Origin: Homalodisca vitripennis
Taxonomy: Eukaryota; Arthropoda; Insecta; Hemiptera; Cicadellidae
Direction: 5' to 3'
DNA length: 64,000 nucleotides
Assembly (NCBI RefSeq): GCF_021130785.1
Contig: NW_025776200.1
Coordinates: 248,001 to 312,000, forward strand
Shown: positions 42,616 to 52,886 of the stretch, piece by piece
Layout of the letters: the number at the start of each line of letters is the position of its first letter
Position numbering within the stretch: the stretch's first letter is position 1
Position numbers and translations under genes: made by a program
Notes under the pieces: generated by a model
Database searches by the model: none
Seen by the model: only the letters and a program-made list of their open reading frames with translations
Told to the model about the DNA's origin: nothing

Positions 42616-43771
42616 ATAATGCATGTTTAGCAATGTAAGTGCAGTATTCATGTTAGTATATGTACGTTAGGCCTAATTTACAATAATTTTCGTTGTGTCA
42701 CAATTACATCTTTCCTTTGTTTGAACAAATAAAATTTTATAACCACCTGAAAGTGTTGCTAATACTTTTATTTATTCCCCATAAAAGTGCAACAATAAAA
42801 AAAGTCCATATAAAGTAATATGTTTGACTATAACACTCTAGTAAGTCATAAAACCGAGGTAAATTTTCAACGCGCGATTCCCGAAAATCGAATTTTTGGC
42901 TGTTATTAATTTTTAAATTGATATAACTCAAAAACTATTTGTACCACATCATTCAAATTTTTACCAAGGGTTTAGGGTATTGTAATCTACACATTTAGGT
43001 AGAATTATACATGTATGGTCATAAGAAAAAAAATATGATTTTTTATAAATGTCAAATCAAATTTTTAAACCTAAAATATTTTTTAAAATGACACCACAGA
43101 TTTGTTTATTGAGATAAAGTTATAATTCTACCTAAATATTTCAAGGCAGTTGTAAGCTACAAAATGATAGTTTATTTGTCAAAATCTAATCAGTATAACT
43201 GGAGTTATATTAAATCTTGGTAGTTACCTAAAAATTTTACAAAAAAATTATATGTAATATATGTATATAAAATTTTTTTTATTTCCTATTTGTATATTCT
43301 TATACCCCAGAAACACACATGCAAAGTTTCAAAGGCCTAGTGATAACCTTATTAAAGTTAGTAATTTCAGTGCCATATCCCCTTAACGAATATAATTTTA
43401 GTTCTTTTCACTATACTCCTTGGTGTTTTGAAGGTAACTATTAATAACAGTAAAATGTACCATATTCAAATTATTGTTATTAGGCCTATGTATATATATT
43501 TTCAATAATACACTCGTGGTTTCAGTAAAAATCCTTTACAATGTTTTGATTTCTGACTCAGTTACTTATAAAATAACAATTCTCAAAACAACGATCACTA
43601 TTAATTGATCGCTTCGATAAATGTGTTCACATGTTTCCGCTGCGAACCACCCACCCCTACCTAGAAGCGGTTGATGTGAACGATGATCGAGTCAGACAGA
43701 ACAACTTGGCAACACTGCAGCCGACCGGTCCCGAAGAGCCCCGAACCTCGGCCATCGCTGCCGGGTCTCAA

Positions 43772-44252
43772 TACCCTTCTGTCTTTAAATTCGACTTTAA
43801 AATGTTTTTGGAGACTCAAATGCAAAATGAGGAATTTCTCAGCTTGGATTCCTTAGAAAACGACTATGTCAAGACAAACAAAGGCATTCGAGGAATGCAG
43901 TGGCTTCGGTTTACAAAGTCAGATCCTTTCACATTGTTGTACAAAACGACATTCAATAGGACATGCCATTTTCCGAGTACAACATGAAACCTGAAGTTTA
44001 AACCTGGGCGAAGATCACAACACCTTGCGTCAGAGCTACAATCCAAACCAAATGTTCCAGGAATCAAGCCAAACAAGTATAAGGACTTCAAGGACTTGCT
44101 AACTGCTAACATTTATTCCCCTATGTCATCATGCTTTCTATAATGACCTACCAGTCCGTTCAGGCCAACAGCTCCGTAGACAGACAGAGCCTAATGATGA
44201 TGGTGATAATGTAGAAAAAGAAGACCTCATTTTGGACAGTGATTCAGACTAA
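43772..44252 (+). pseudogene. GGQN-3 protein, C-terminal part
   Basis: Resumes after Sailor-1: PSVFKFDFKMFLETQMQNEE, FLSLDSLENDYVKTNKGIRG, MQWLRFTKSDPFTLLYKTTF. After shifts it continues with KPNKYKDFKDLLTA and an acidic end DLILDSDSD. The K-x(3)-DL-x-x-LL module matches ISKAKFNDLQDLKKFLP of GGQN-1 and VPKLKDIKSILHLIP of GGQN-4, defining a conserved C-terminal domain of the family. Two or three frameshifts are present. Confidence 0.78.
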
Positions 44253-44629
44253 AATACTGGGGCCTATTTATTTTAACTGTAATTGTTTTCAATAATGGCT
44301 AAGTTTAGACATTTTCTTACTTTTTAATCAGTTTTAAAATAATAACTTGTTGCTCATTTTGTTCAATTTTCTCTTATTACCTCTTTTCCTTTGGAAGCCA
44401 AGGGGTACTAGTGATACCTCTTATCATTTTCACAATATTACAGGCTGTTGTTTTTTTTTTTAGTTTTTTTGGTATATTGTTAATAGTTTGGGAATAAACT
44501 CTAGAATAACATAAATATTAATTTTAACATAACAAAATATTCATGAAATGGATCAAAGTGTTTTAACTTTGACATGCCATATCTCAAGACTTTGAAAATG
44601 TCACTCGTACCCCTTAGCTTCTCACCCCC

Positions 44630-46750
44630 TCAAATATTTTGATTATAAAGGGAAATTGGTTGAATCCAGGCAATTCATAAATTTCAGATGCAACTGTATA
44701 AAAAAAATGTCATAAGCTTGTCTCAGAAGATTTAAGAAAATCTGAATTGAAAAATTCTGGAACCTGGGAGACTATAACTCTCAAAATATGTTTATTGCAG
44801 TTTGTCGTGAACAGTTCATAGAAACTTTTAGAATTTCTACTAAGAGGGTTAACATAGCTCTGTGTAAATTAAGATCTGATGACCTTGGTGATCGGCGTGG
44901 AAAAGAACAGGGAGGTAAAAACAAGATTAGTGATGTTAGAATAGAAGAAGTCAAAACTCAAATCAATAAAATACCAAAGTATGTTTCTCACTACAAACGA
45001 GCAGAAAACAACAATAAATTCCCTTCCTTCAGAAATGACATTACAAAAAATGTTTGATTTATACATCGAAGAAAAAATTGAAAGAAATGGCGGAGAGCAT
45101 TTGAAAAATAAATGGAAAAATGGAAGTGAAAAAGAAAAAAGGAATATTGAGGCAAATGTAGACGCTGTAAACTTTTCATCACACAGACGGATCTTTTTGA
45201 AATATTTTAACTTTGAAATTTAAAGCATTAAAAAGTGACACATGCAATACATGTGACAATTTTTCTGCAAGAATTCAATCTGCTACACCTTCTGAAAAGA
45301 ATGAAATAGAAGATGCTCAAAATAAACATATAGCTCTGTGGAAAGAAGCAAGAGAAAAAATGAAAGAATATGGTGAAGAAGCAAAAAGAAATAAAGAATT
45401 TGAATGTTTAACGTTCGACTTAGAAAAAAATTTACCCCTACCGAGGATCCCTACCAACCTCATATTTTACAAAAGGCAATTATGGGTGTATAATGCAGAA
45501 GTTCATTCTTTCAAAAACAACACTGGAGACTGTTATGTTTGGACTGAGGGAGAAGCGGGGAGGGGAGCACAAGAAATTGGCTCTTGCTTAATAAAACACA
45601 TAGAGTCCCAACTTGGGAATGGCATCAAACATTTAGTTCTTTGGAGTGATTCATGTGGAGGGCAGAATAGGAATATAAAAATTGTTCTTATTATGAAATC
45701 ATGTTTGGAAAGTCATCCCTCACTTGAAATTATAAAGCTAAAATATTTAATACCAGGACATAGCTTTCTCCCAAATGACTCTGATTTCTCTGACATAGAG
45801 TCAGCATTAAAGCATGTTCAAAGACTGTATCTCTCTGACGATTATGTCCAAGTTATGAGAAGCTGCAGTAAGAAAAAACCATTTTCCTGTAACCAGAGTG
45901 GTTCCAAATGACTTCAAAGCAACATCAGTATTGGAAAAGAAAATTGTTAATAGGAAGCAAACAGATGAAGAAAGTCATAAAAAGATTAATTGGCTGAAAA
46001 TAAGGGAAATATATATTTTTTTAAAGAAGAACCACTAAAACTGTTTTGTCTGAAAGATTTTTACTCTGAATATGACAAAATTGACTTGGAAAAAAAGCAA
46101 AGAAAGGGAGACCAAATAGTGGAAATGTCAGTTTTAAGCAGTCCCTGCAAACCTCTTTGGATTCATGGAAAGGAGATTTCTGTCCCAAAATTAAAGGATA
46201 TAAAATCAATTCTACACCTCATCCCAAACGATGCTAAGGCCTTTTATCAGTCTTTAATTGGAAGCAGGGCAGTAGAGGATGATATTGATGGGTTCAGTGC
46301 TCCTCTGGATTTTGATGTTGAAGAAAACAACTAGCCAACCTAATCTGACACTTTTTTCCGTTTGTGTAATATATTAAATAAACTTCTGAAATTTGACTAA
46401 TAAGCTAGAGTTTTTAATCTGTACCTTGTTGGTTCCTTTGTTATAAAAATTCAATGTTTCCAATTTCAGAGGACAGAACCAACTACTTGGTTCCTTTCTG
46501 CTTAATGGTGATGTACTTTTATTTCCAATAGCAAAATAGATCCAGACCTATCAAAATTGTTATATTACAGTACATTTTTTGGTGTAAGCACATTAATTCT
46601 TCATTAAAAAAAATTCAAAAATAACATTATCAGATTAGTATAAAATACAATAGTTTTGAATGAAAGTATGATTTATGGCAAGACTCTAACTTTGAAGGCT
46701 CCTAACACGACATTTTAGTTTTATGTGTTGGTTCCTTTTTGCTTAATGCC
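44630..46750 (+). mobile_element. GGQN-4 transposon, 5'-truncated
   Basis: The gene spans 44650-46334. Downstream, TTGGTTCCTTT recurs at 46427, 46486 and 46729; the last two extend as TTGGTTCCTTTCTGCTTAAT and TTGGTTCCTTTTTGCTTAAT. These resemble the 3' subterminal arrays of GGQN-1 and GGQN-2 but share no sequence with them. No matching 5' array is seen, so the left part is missing. The left junction with GGQN-3 is near 44620. Confidence 0.6.
44650..46334 (+). pseudogene. GGQN-4 transposon protein, partial
   Basis: The sequence starts in the cysteine/FW region (EKFWN, then WDYNSQNMFIAVCREQFIET) and continues RISTKRVNIALCKLRSDDLG and KIPKYVSHYKRAENNN. After a shift it reads TLQKMFDLYIEEKIERNGGE. 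From 45213 a 232-codon frame shows SDTCNTCDNFSARIQSATPS, ECLTFDLEKNLPLPRIPTNL, FYKRQLWVYNAEVHSFKNNT, YVWTEGEAGRGAQEIGSCLI, LWSDSCGGQNRNIKIV and LKYLIPGHSFLPNDSDFSDI. The C-terminal domain (VPKLKDIKSILHLIPNDAKA) is at 46170-46240, ending at 46334. It is the longest continuous GGQN core in the window. Three shifts break it. Confidence 0.82.
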
Positions 46751-46799
46751 GCTCAATTAATTGTAGTTGTTTACCATGAATCTCTACTTTTAAACTTTA

Positions 46800-47290
46800 A
46801 CAACTGTATACCTATCACATGATATCTAACAATATTTTATGTCAAAACATCATATAATACACAACAGAATATTAATCTGTTACACTATAGTTGTTTACTG
46901 TGAATCTCAACTTTTAGGCATAATCCACTATATACACACACAACATGTAAACAATAAGTGATCTCAAATGGTAACCATTAACCAAAGTATATTCTCGCTT
47001 GATATCTAAACAATAAGTGATGTCAATATTGGAAATGATACATAACAAAATATTAATCATTTGTTTATGCTAATCATAGTTGTTAACTATGGATCTCAAC
47101 TTGTAAGCATTAACCAATGTATACTCTCGCATGATATCTAAACAATAAGTGATGTCAATATTGGAAATGATACATAACAAAATATTAATCATTTGTTTAT
47201 GCTAATCATAGTTGTTAACTATGGATCTCAACTTGTAAGCATAAACCACTTTAAACTCACATACGATATCTAATCAATAAGTGAATTAAT
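46800..47290. repeat. 132-bp tandem repeat, about 3-4 units
   Basis: GATATCTAAACAATAAGTGA occurs at about 46999 and 47131 (period 132). Each is followed by TGTCAATATTGGAAATGATA, CATAACAAAATATTAATCAT and ATAGTTGTTAACTATGGATC. Two flanking units are more diverged (from about 46812 and from 47265). The central two are nearly identical. No ORF. Confidence 0.88.
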
Positions 47291-49015
47291 TACTCTTTTG
47301 TCTCATGCACTACTAGAAGGCTGTACAGAAGTACAATTAGGACATCTATAGATACTAAATATTTATTCATAAAATCTGAAGTTTAATAAAAATATCAATC
47401 ACTAAATTTTCTTCTTTTTAATTGAAAATGGGGTGGGTGTTGAGGAGTGATGAGTTTTACTTTTGTAAAATATTTTCAACAGACTATATTCCTTAAATGC
47501 CCGTGGGCAAATATACTGCTGGTAAATTTCGTAATTTCAAAAAGGAAAAATTCTTTAGACTTTAAAAATAAAAATATTTTATAAAATTGTTATGAGTAAT
47601 GATTGACCGCGGTAGACCATGTGCTTCACATTTTCCTGTTTGGACAAAAGTTTGTCACGACAGGTTCGTGGCTCTGGAGTTTGGTTTGCTTGTACGAATT
47701 TAAAGTTGAAATTAAAAAAAAAATTTTTAAGGTTGAAAATCGTAAATCGAGTAATTAATTAATCCATATCTCACAACTAAAAATTTACCGCATGTAAGAC
47801 AACCGAACATTAAAATGCAATATTATTCAAATATTGTCACATTAATAGTGCAGAGTAATATTATAAAATTATCAACATATATTATTTTTCATATACACAA
47901 ACATCAACCTTATTTCCATTTCCTTGATGTAACTAGTGTGCTATTTCCTTTACATTCCACCTTGCCAAAAATCAATACAGTTAATAACAACCAACTTTCA
48001 AAAAGTTAAATCAATCTAGATAGGTTTAGGGTACAAATTTTAGGATCACGTAGGAAATTTATTTTATATATAACAAAGCGAGTGCATCTTGGTTTTGCAA
48101 TGATTAATATTCAGAAAGAAACATTAAATCGGTCAACAAAAATATTCAGAAAGAAACATTAAATCGGTCAACAAAAATTATCAGAATGAAGATCTGTCAA
48201 CACCTCATACCATAATAATAATAAACCGGTTCTTGGACCATCACTAACTCATCTAGAATACCAAAACAAGAAGAATAACATCACCATCCATCATATATAA
48301 TACCTTCATTACAACAGCCTCACAAGTGCGGTGAACTGAGTAGCCGCACGAGTGACATTGAATATACCATCAACACAGTGTACTGGACAGATTTGATACA
48401 TGTCTATGGTGCCAACTCCTTTTTTTTTATTATCTACAACCGCATCTTCAGTAAAAGAATCAACAGCTGCATCAGTTAAAATAGTGTGAGGAATGGGAAA
48501 CAGGCAAGAATTAAGTTCGACAGCTCAAGACAATTCTGAAATTAATACATTGAGTCAACAACCACAAACACCAAGTATAATCAAGCCAAATGCAACAACC
48601 ACAATGCACAAGTATTTAGCCATAGATCAAATAGCTTAGTAGGTTCAATAGTTTAATAATAATACAATATTAAAAAAACCAAATCCATACCTAACCAAAC
48701 CTTAAGTGCATACTAGTGAAACTCCTAACCCTACTTCAATTAGACAGACATAATACACGTGTCCATTCGTGCGGGATACTCCCTTCCTCTCTCGATAGAG
48801 GGGGGAGGGTGTGCTGACAAACTTGCCACACACGCCAAAATTGCCAACCTTACTCTGCACTGCTGTGTCGGAACCTTAAACGCGAGTGTCGCTGAGATTG
48901 CTGTCAGGTACGTGCCCCCCAAGGGACTCCGGTCTGCAGCTGTGACCGTGCGGACTGCTGATCTGAGAGTACAGGCGGGCCGACTGGTGCGCTACCTCAC
49001 GCGGCACTATAATAT
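47291..49015. other. Gene-free stretch
   Basis: No recognisable coding or element sequence. A 35-bp direct duplication, ATATTCAGAAAGAAACATTA and following bases, lies at 48107-48141 and 48142-48176. The rest is AT-rich with scattered stops. From 48720 the base composition rises toward GC, and a 102-codon frame there (48759-49067) has no recognisable motif and runs into the piggyBac-D terminus. Confidence 0.6.
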
Positions 49016-49019
49016 TAAC

Positions 49020-50975
49020 CCTCCAAGTGATAGCGGCTCGGACCGAGCCGTTAGGGAACCCGTCTGAATCGATAACGGCTCGGTCCGAGCCATTCGTGAA
49101 AAACGACGTAAAATTATAACTAGTATCGGAATCCAGCTATATTTTATACTAAACAGTTTAGAAAGAGTTCCTTTACTTGATACTCTATATCGTATATTTT
49201 CAAGTACATATAAATAATAGTATTACGTCATTCACCATCAGCTGATTCACGGCGTCTCTCATTCGCGTGTCTGAGACACTACGTCGTTCGGCAGTGTTGT
49301 TATTGTTGTTGGTTATGTCGTTTCATGGTTATATTAGTGGGTTTAGTTGTTTTATTTAGTTTGTATGTTGGTTATTGTTCGTAAATATGAGTGAACTAAG
49401 CCGTTCAAGTCAAATACGAGCTTGTCTACTTGATATTTCAAGTGATGAATCTGACGTAGACAATGGACGTAACAGTGATGTAGGCACGGATTTGGAAGAT
49501 TTGCCAGCTTCTGATTTATCTCCATCATTGCTAGATCATTCTTCAGGTAGTGGGGAAGAGTACGATCCTAATTTGGATCAAAATCAGTTTAGTGCCTCAG
49601 ACAATAATATTCAAGTAAATAATCAACCTACTTCGAGTATTGGTAGGCCTCAGACTAACTTGGCTCAAACCTCAGCGCACAATTTATCTGATGTCTCTGA
49701 CAATGAAAGTGATTACAGTGTTCAATCTGCACAACAAAACCCTCAACCTGCCATATGGGTTATGGTTTTTCCCCCAGGACCTGAAGTTAATTTAGGAAAC
49801 CAATTTCGCGTCAGAATGACAGGGGTAAAAAATTTGCCTGAAGAAAATAGCACCCCATTGAAATATTTTTATTTGTTTTTTTCTGAATTCATATGGTCTA
49901 TGATGACAAGGGAGACAAACTTGTATGCACAAGACAAAATTACGAATAAGAGAAACTCTGGTACAATTTCTCGGTTCAGTAGGCTGACAAAATGGGTTGA
50001 GGTCACCAAAACAGAAATGAAACGATACATTGCCATCATAATAAATATGGGCCTAAGCTATAAGAATAATTACAAACATTACTGGTCGACTCGGAAATCT
50101 CAAAAAAGTCCTTTTTATTCAGAAACAATGGGTATAAACAGATTTGAGGCAATAAGATCAAATTTTCACCTTAGTTCACTGAAACGAATTCCTAAGGGTC
50201 AGCCTGGACACGATCCTTGGTATAAAATAAGGCATTTTTATGACCATTTGAATGCTTGTTTCAAAATGTATTTCGTACCTGGGCAAAACATTTCCATAGA
50301 CGAATCTATGGTTGGAATGAAGAACAGGTGTTCTTTCATTCAGTATATGCCGAATAAGCGGCATGCTCGCTTCGGAATTAAAAAGTTTGAATTATGTGAC
50401 AGCGAAACGAGCTATGTTCTTCATTCAGAGATGTATAGTGGGAAAGGGTTTTTAGAGGATAATCAAGTCCAAGCTCCATTCACTCAGAAAGTGGTGATGC
50501 ATCTTTTGACAGTGTGTAACCTACTAAATAAAGGATACCATTTGTACACTGATAATTTTTATACGAAGGTGCCACTTGCAGAACAACTAATTCAAAACCA
50601 AACTTATATGACTGGGACTATAAATAAAAACTCCAAAGGTTTATCAAAACATCTTGTCACACAAAAATTGGAACCTCTACAATCTGTTTATTACAGAAAG
50701 GATAAGATTCTGCTTGTAGGCTATAAGCAGAAGAAGACACGTAAACCAGTATACCTTTTATCAACAGCATTTCCTGCCAACGATAAAATTATCAGAAGCA
50801 CGAAAAGTGGGATTGAGGCTCTAAAGCCAGAACTAATAAATGAGTACAATTTGTCTATGGGTGGTGTTGATGTCAAGGACAAATCAATTTATCACACAAC
50901 ATCAACACGCCCAACAAAGAAATACTGGAAAAAACTTTTTGAAAATTTTCTAGATATGGCTTTGCTCAATGCCTA
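49020..50975 (+). mobile_element. piggyBac-D, lacking its 3' end
   Basis: CCCTCCAAGTGATAGCGGCT follows TTAA (49016-49019). Two long palindromes lie inside: CGGCTCGGACCGAGCCG (49034-49050) and CGGCTCGGTCCGAGCC (49076-49091). The transposase ORF is open up to the TA at 50974-50975, where pogo-2 begins. The 3' terminus is not found beyond pogo-2. Confidence 0.85.
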
Positions 50976-50976
50976 G
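49387..50976 (+). CDS. piggyBac-D transposase, open but C-truncated
   Basis: 529 codons from ATG 49387 (MSELSRSSQIRACLLDISSD). An acidic N-terminus of about 140 residues precedes LKYFYLFFSEFIWSMMTRET and NLYAQDK. Catalytic Asp residues appear in NISIDESMVGMKNRCSFIQY, YHLYTDNFYTKVPLAEQL and NLSMGGVDVKDKSIYHTTST. These correspond to the D268/D346/D447 positions of the Trichoplusia enzyme. The frame ends at FLDMALLNA, where pogo-2 starts; the C-terminal Cys-rich finger is missing. All three aspartates are kept and there is no frameshift, so loss of the tail is the only visible defect. Confidence 0.95.
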   Translation: MSELSRSSQIRACLLDISSDESDVDNGRNSDVGTDLEDLPASDLSPSLLDHSSGSGEEYDPNLDQNQFSASDNNIQVNNQPTSSIGRPQTNLAQTSAHNLSDVSDNESDYSVQSAQQNPQPAIWVMVFPPGPEVNLGNQFRVRMTGVKNLPEENSTPLKYFYLFFSEFIWSMMTRETNLYAQDKITNKRNSGTISRFSRLTKWVEVTKTEMKRYIAIIINMGLSYKNNYKHYWSTRKSQKSPFYSETMGINRFEAIRSNFHLSSLKRIPKGQPGHDPWYKIRHFYDHLNACFKMYFVPGQNISIDESMVGMKNRCSFIQYMPNKRHARFGIKKFELCDSETSYVLHSEMYSGKGFLEDNQVQAPFTQKVVMHLLTVCNLLNKGYHLYTDNFYTKVPLAEQLIQNQTYMTGTINKNSKGLSKHLVTQKLEPLQSVYYRKDKILLVGYKQKKTRKPVYLLSTAFPANDKIIRSTKSGIEALKPELINEYNLSMGGVDVKDKSIYHTTSTRPTKKYWKKLFENFLDMALLNA

Positions 50977-52885
50977 AGGAAGGTTGCCTAAATCGTACCG
51001 CCTCCTAAATCGTACCACCGCGATTTTAACAAGAAATAGAACTACTACAGCACTCTTGCAGCGCTAGCAGGAAGTAGCCATTACTAGAAAATGTGAGACA
51101 AAGTTCAGTCTGTGTGCAGTTGATCTCTACGTTTTTGTGAACGATTCCTTGCTTTGGAGCAAGTTGATGGTGTTTTGGAACCTTTTTCATAAGAGATTAA
51201 TGACTGTCAAGGTACGTACTAATAAAAGCCAGCAGTAGTTCGTATAAATAGCACTAATATAGAGTATTTTGATATACCAGTTTACGTTGCCATGTGTGTT
51301 TGAGGTTAGTAATAAGGTTATGTTTGCCGCGAGACCAAGTTGCCTAAATCGTACCTCTAATGGTATCCCAAATCGTACCGGTACGATTTGGGAGCCCATT
51401 ACATTCCATGTTTCATATTTGCGATTTGTTGTATGTAAATAACTATGGATTGCTTAAATTAATTTGTTTCTTAGTAAGTAAAACAAGTTAACACAATATT
51501 AAAGCGTAACACAATTTATTATTGTGTTTCAGAATGGCAAAAAGAAAGTATGGAGCGTGGGATGAAGAGGATATGGAAAGAGCCATAGCTGCTTACAGAA
51601 ACGGAGATATGGGATTTAATCAATGTTGCGGACAGTATGGAATCCCGAAACCAACAATTAAGCGCCATTTAGGCAACAAAAATGTTAACGCTAACGAGGG
51701 TAAAAAAGCGATGGGGCGTCAAACTACACTACCTCCCGATGTAGAGCAACAGCTTGTTGACCATATAAAAAAACTAGAGGCGTGTTTTTTTGGACTGACG
51801 ATAACAGACGTTCGTAGGCTTGCATTTCAAATCGCCGAAAGAAGAGGTATCTCCCACGTATTTAATGCGGAAAAACAAATCGCTGGTAAGAAGTGGTATT
51901 ACAACTTCATGAAACGTCATAAGGACATCTCTCTTCGTGAACATCAGGCAACATCATTGGCTAGAGCAAAAGGATTTTCTAAAGAAAACGTCAATGAATT
52001 CTTTGAAGTTTTGAAAACAACTGCCGATGAAAATAATATTGATGCTACTACTCTTTTCAACGTTGACGAGACAGGCGTAAGTCTGTTCAAAATAAATGTC
52101 AGTGGTGGTAGCTGAAAAGGGGAAGCGTGCTGTGGGTACAATATCTAGTGCAGAAAGAGGAGTCAATACAACTGTTGTGTGATGTTCAAGTGCAGCAGGG
52201 ATGTATGTTCCACCCCTTATTATTTTCAAAAGAATGAGAATGTGTGACGATTTGAAGGTAGGAGCTCCACCTGGAAGTGTGGTTAATATATCATAGAATG
52301 GATGGATAAACTCTGAGTTGTTTGTTAAGTGGCTTCGTCACTTCATTGCCACTGTAAAGCCAAGCAAAGAGAGAAAAGTTCTTCTCCTTCTTGATGGCCA
52401 CACGACACATTCTAAGAACTTAGAGGCACTGGAAATCGCTCGAGATGCTGGAGTCAGTTACCAGGACACACAACACAATGGCTACAGCCATTAGACAGGT
52501 CCTTCTTCAAACCATTTAAGGGCTACTTCACTCAAGCCGTAGATAAATGGTTGCGAACAAACCCTGGCTTAAGAGTCACTCAATACCAGATCTCACAGTT
52601 AGTGAAAGACGCATATTGTAAGGCTGCGACAATTGAGAATTCTTGCAATGGATTCAAATGTAGTGGTGTGTGGCCCATTGACCCGTCCATCTTCACAGAG
52701 TCAGACTTTTTGCCAGCAGAATGCCTCAACTCAACTTTGGATCAAAATAAAGATAAAGATGAATATTCAGATCAAGAGCAAACAGGGCAAACTTCCTTGG
52801 ATGAGAATAAGCTCCTTAATGTTGAAGTAACCACACCGACCGGCTTAACTGGAAAACTTAATGTTTCTATTGAAAATTTCTATTG
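50976..52885 (+). mobile_element. pogo-2 transposon, right end missing
   Basis: Starts after TA with GAGGAAGGTTGCCTAAATCG. CCTAAATCGTACC or CCAAATCGTACC recurs at 50987, 51003, 51344 and 51367, with an inverted CGGTACGATTTGGG at 51380. These are candidate transposase-binding sites. The gene lies at 51534-52886. There is no inverted terminus at the right, where MULE-3 coding sequence begins directly. Confidence 0.75.
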
Positions 52886-52886
52886 A
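51534..52886 (+). pseudogene. pogo-2 transposase, broken
   Basis: ATG 51534 follows a TTGTGTTTCAG acceptor. The product starts MAKRKYGAWDEEDMERAIAA with a psq/pipsqueak-like HTH (GFNQCCGQYGIPKPTIKRHL). Then come a CENP-B-like middle (TITDVRRLAFQIAERRGISH, EHQATSLARAKGFSKENVNE) and TLFNVDETGVSLFK (first Asp). A shift at about 52095 and further damage follow: LLLLDGHTTHSKN (second Asp region, 52380-52420), then a garbled stretch. The C-terminal frame 52551-52886 has YQISQLVKDAYCKAATIENS and GVWPIDPSIFTESDF. Related to pogo-3. Confidence 0.88.

Larger units (their letters stand above)
30139..43384 (+). mobile_element. MULE-2, Mutator-like transposon (split by Sailor-2)
   Basis: Left end AAGGGGATATGGCACTGAAA (30139) and right end (reverse complement, ends 43384) AAGGGGATATGGCACTGAAA match for 20 bases. 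The 5' part of its transposase is at 30991-32515 and the 3' part at 42249-42615. The 3' non-coding stretch 42616-43384 is AT-rich with no gene. No target duplication is evident (GCATTTAC left, AACGAATA right). Confidence 0.85.
24542..43771 (+). mobile_element. Sailor-1: IS630/Tc1/mariner-type, DD81-82E
   Basis: Ends are TTGGGACGAGCTCGACCG (left) and TTGAGACCCGGCAGCGATGG (right, reverse complement), an imperfect inverted repeat. TA is duplicated (24540-24541 and 43772-43773). Removing the whole 19.2 kb rejoins GGQN-3 in frame: NAEG-Y-PSVFKFDF. The element's own gene is at 24962-26388. Its downstream region is split by piggyBac-C (26862-29812) and MULE-2 (30139-43384). Native 3' sequence remains at 29819-30138 and 43385-43771, where I see no gene. 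Confidence 0.75.
18399..44620 (+). mobile_element. GGQN-3 transposon, host of the nested stack
   Basis: Its gene can be followed as 18399-18498, 20096-20998, 23674-24541 and 43772-44252, with insertions removed at their target duplications. Downstream, AAGGGGTACTAGTGA (44399) and its inverted partner CACTCGTACCCCTTA (44604) may be subterminal repeats. The left terminus is not seen; repeat-block sequence lies directly upstream of exon 1. With insertions removed the host is about 3.5 kb. Confidence 0.7.

Noticed and set aside
30130..43395. Target duplication for MULE-2
   Set aside because: GCATTTAC on the left and AACGAATA on the right do not match; possibly mutated, so none is claimed.
48220..48440. 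Minus-strand frame with CPVHCVDGIFNVTR
   Set aside because: A Cys/His pattern is visible but it is short, isolated, and matches no element family I recognise.
48759..49067. 102-codon open frame in a GC-richer patch
   Set aside because: No motif, no codon signature, and it runs through the TTAA and palindromes of the piggyBac-D terminus; the antisense frame there is similarly open.
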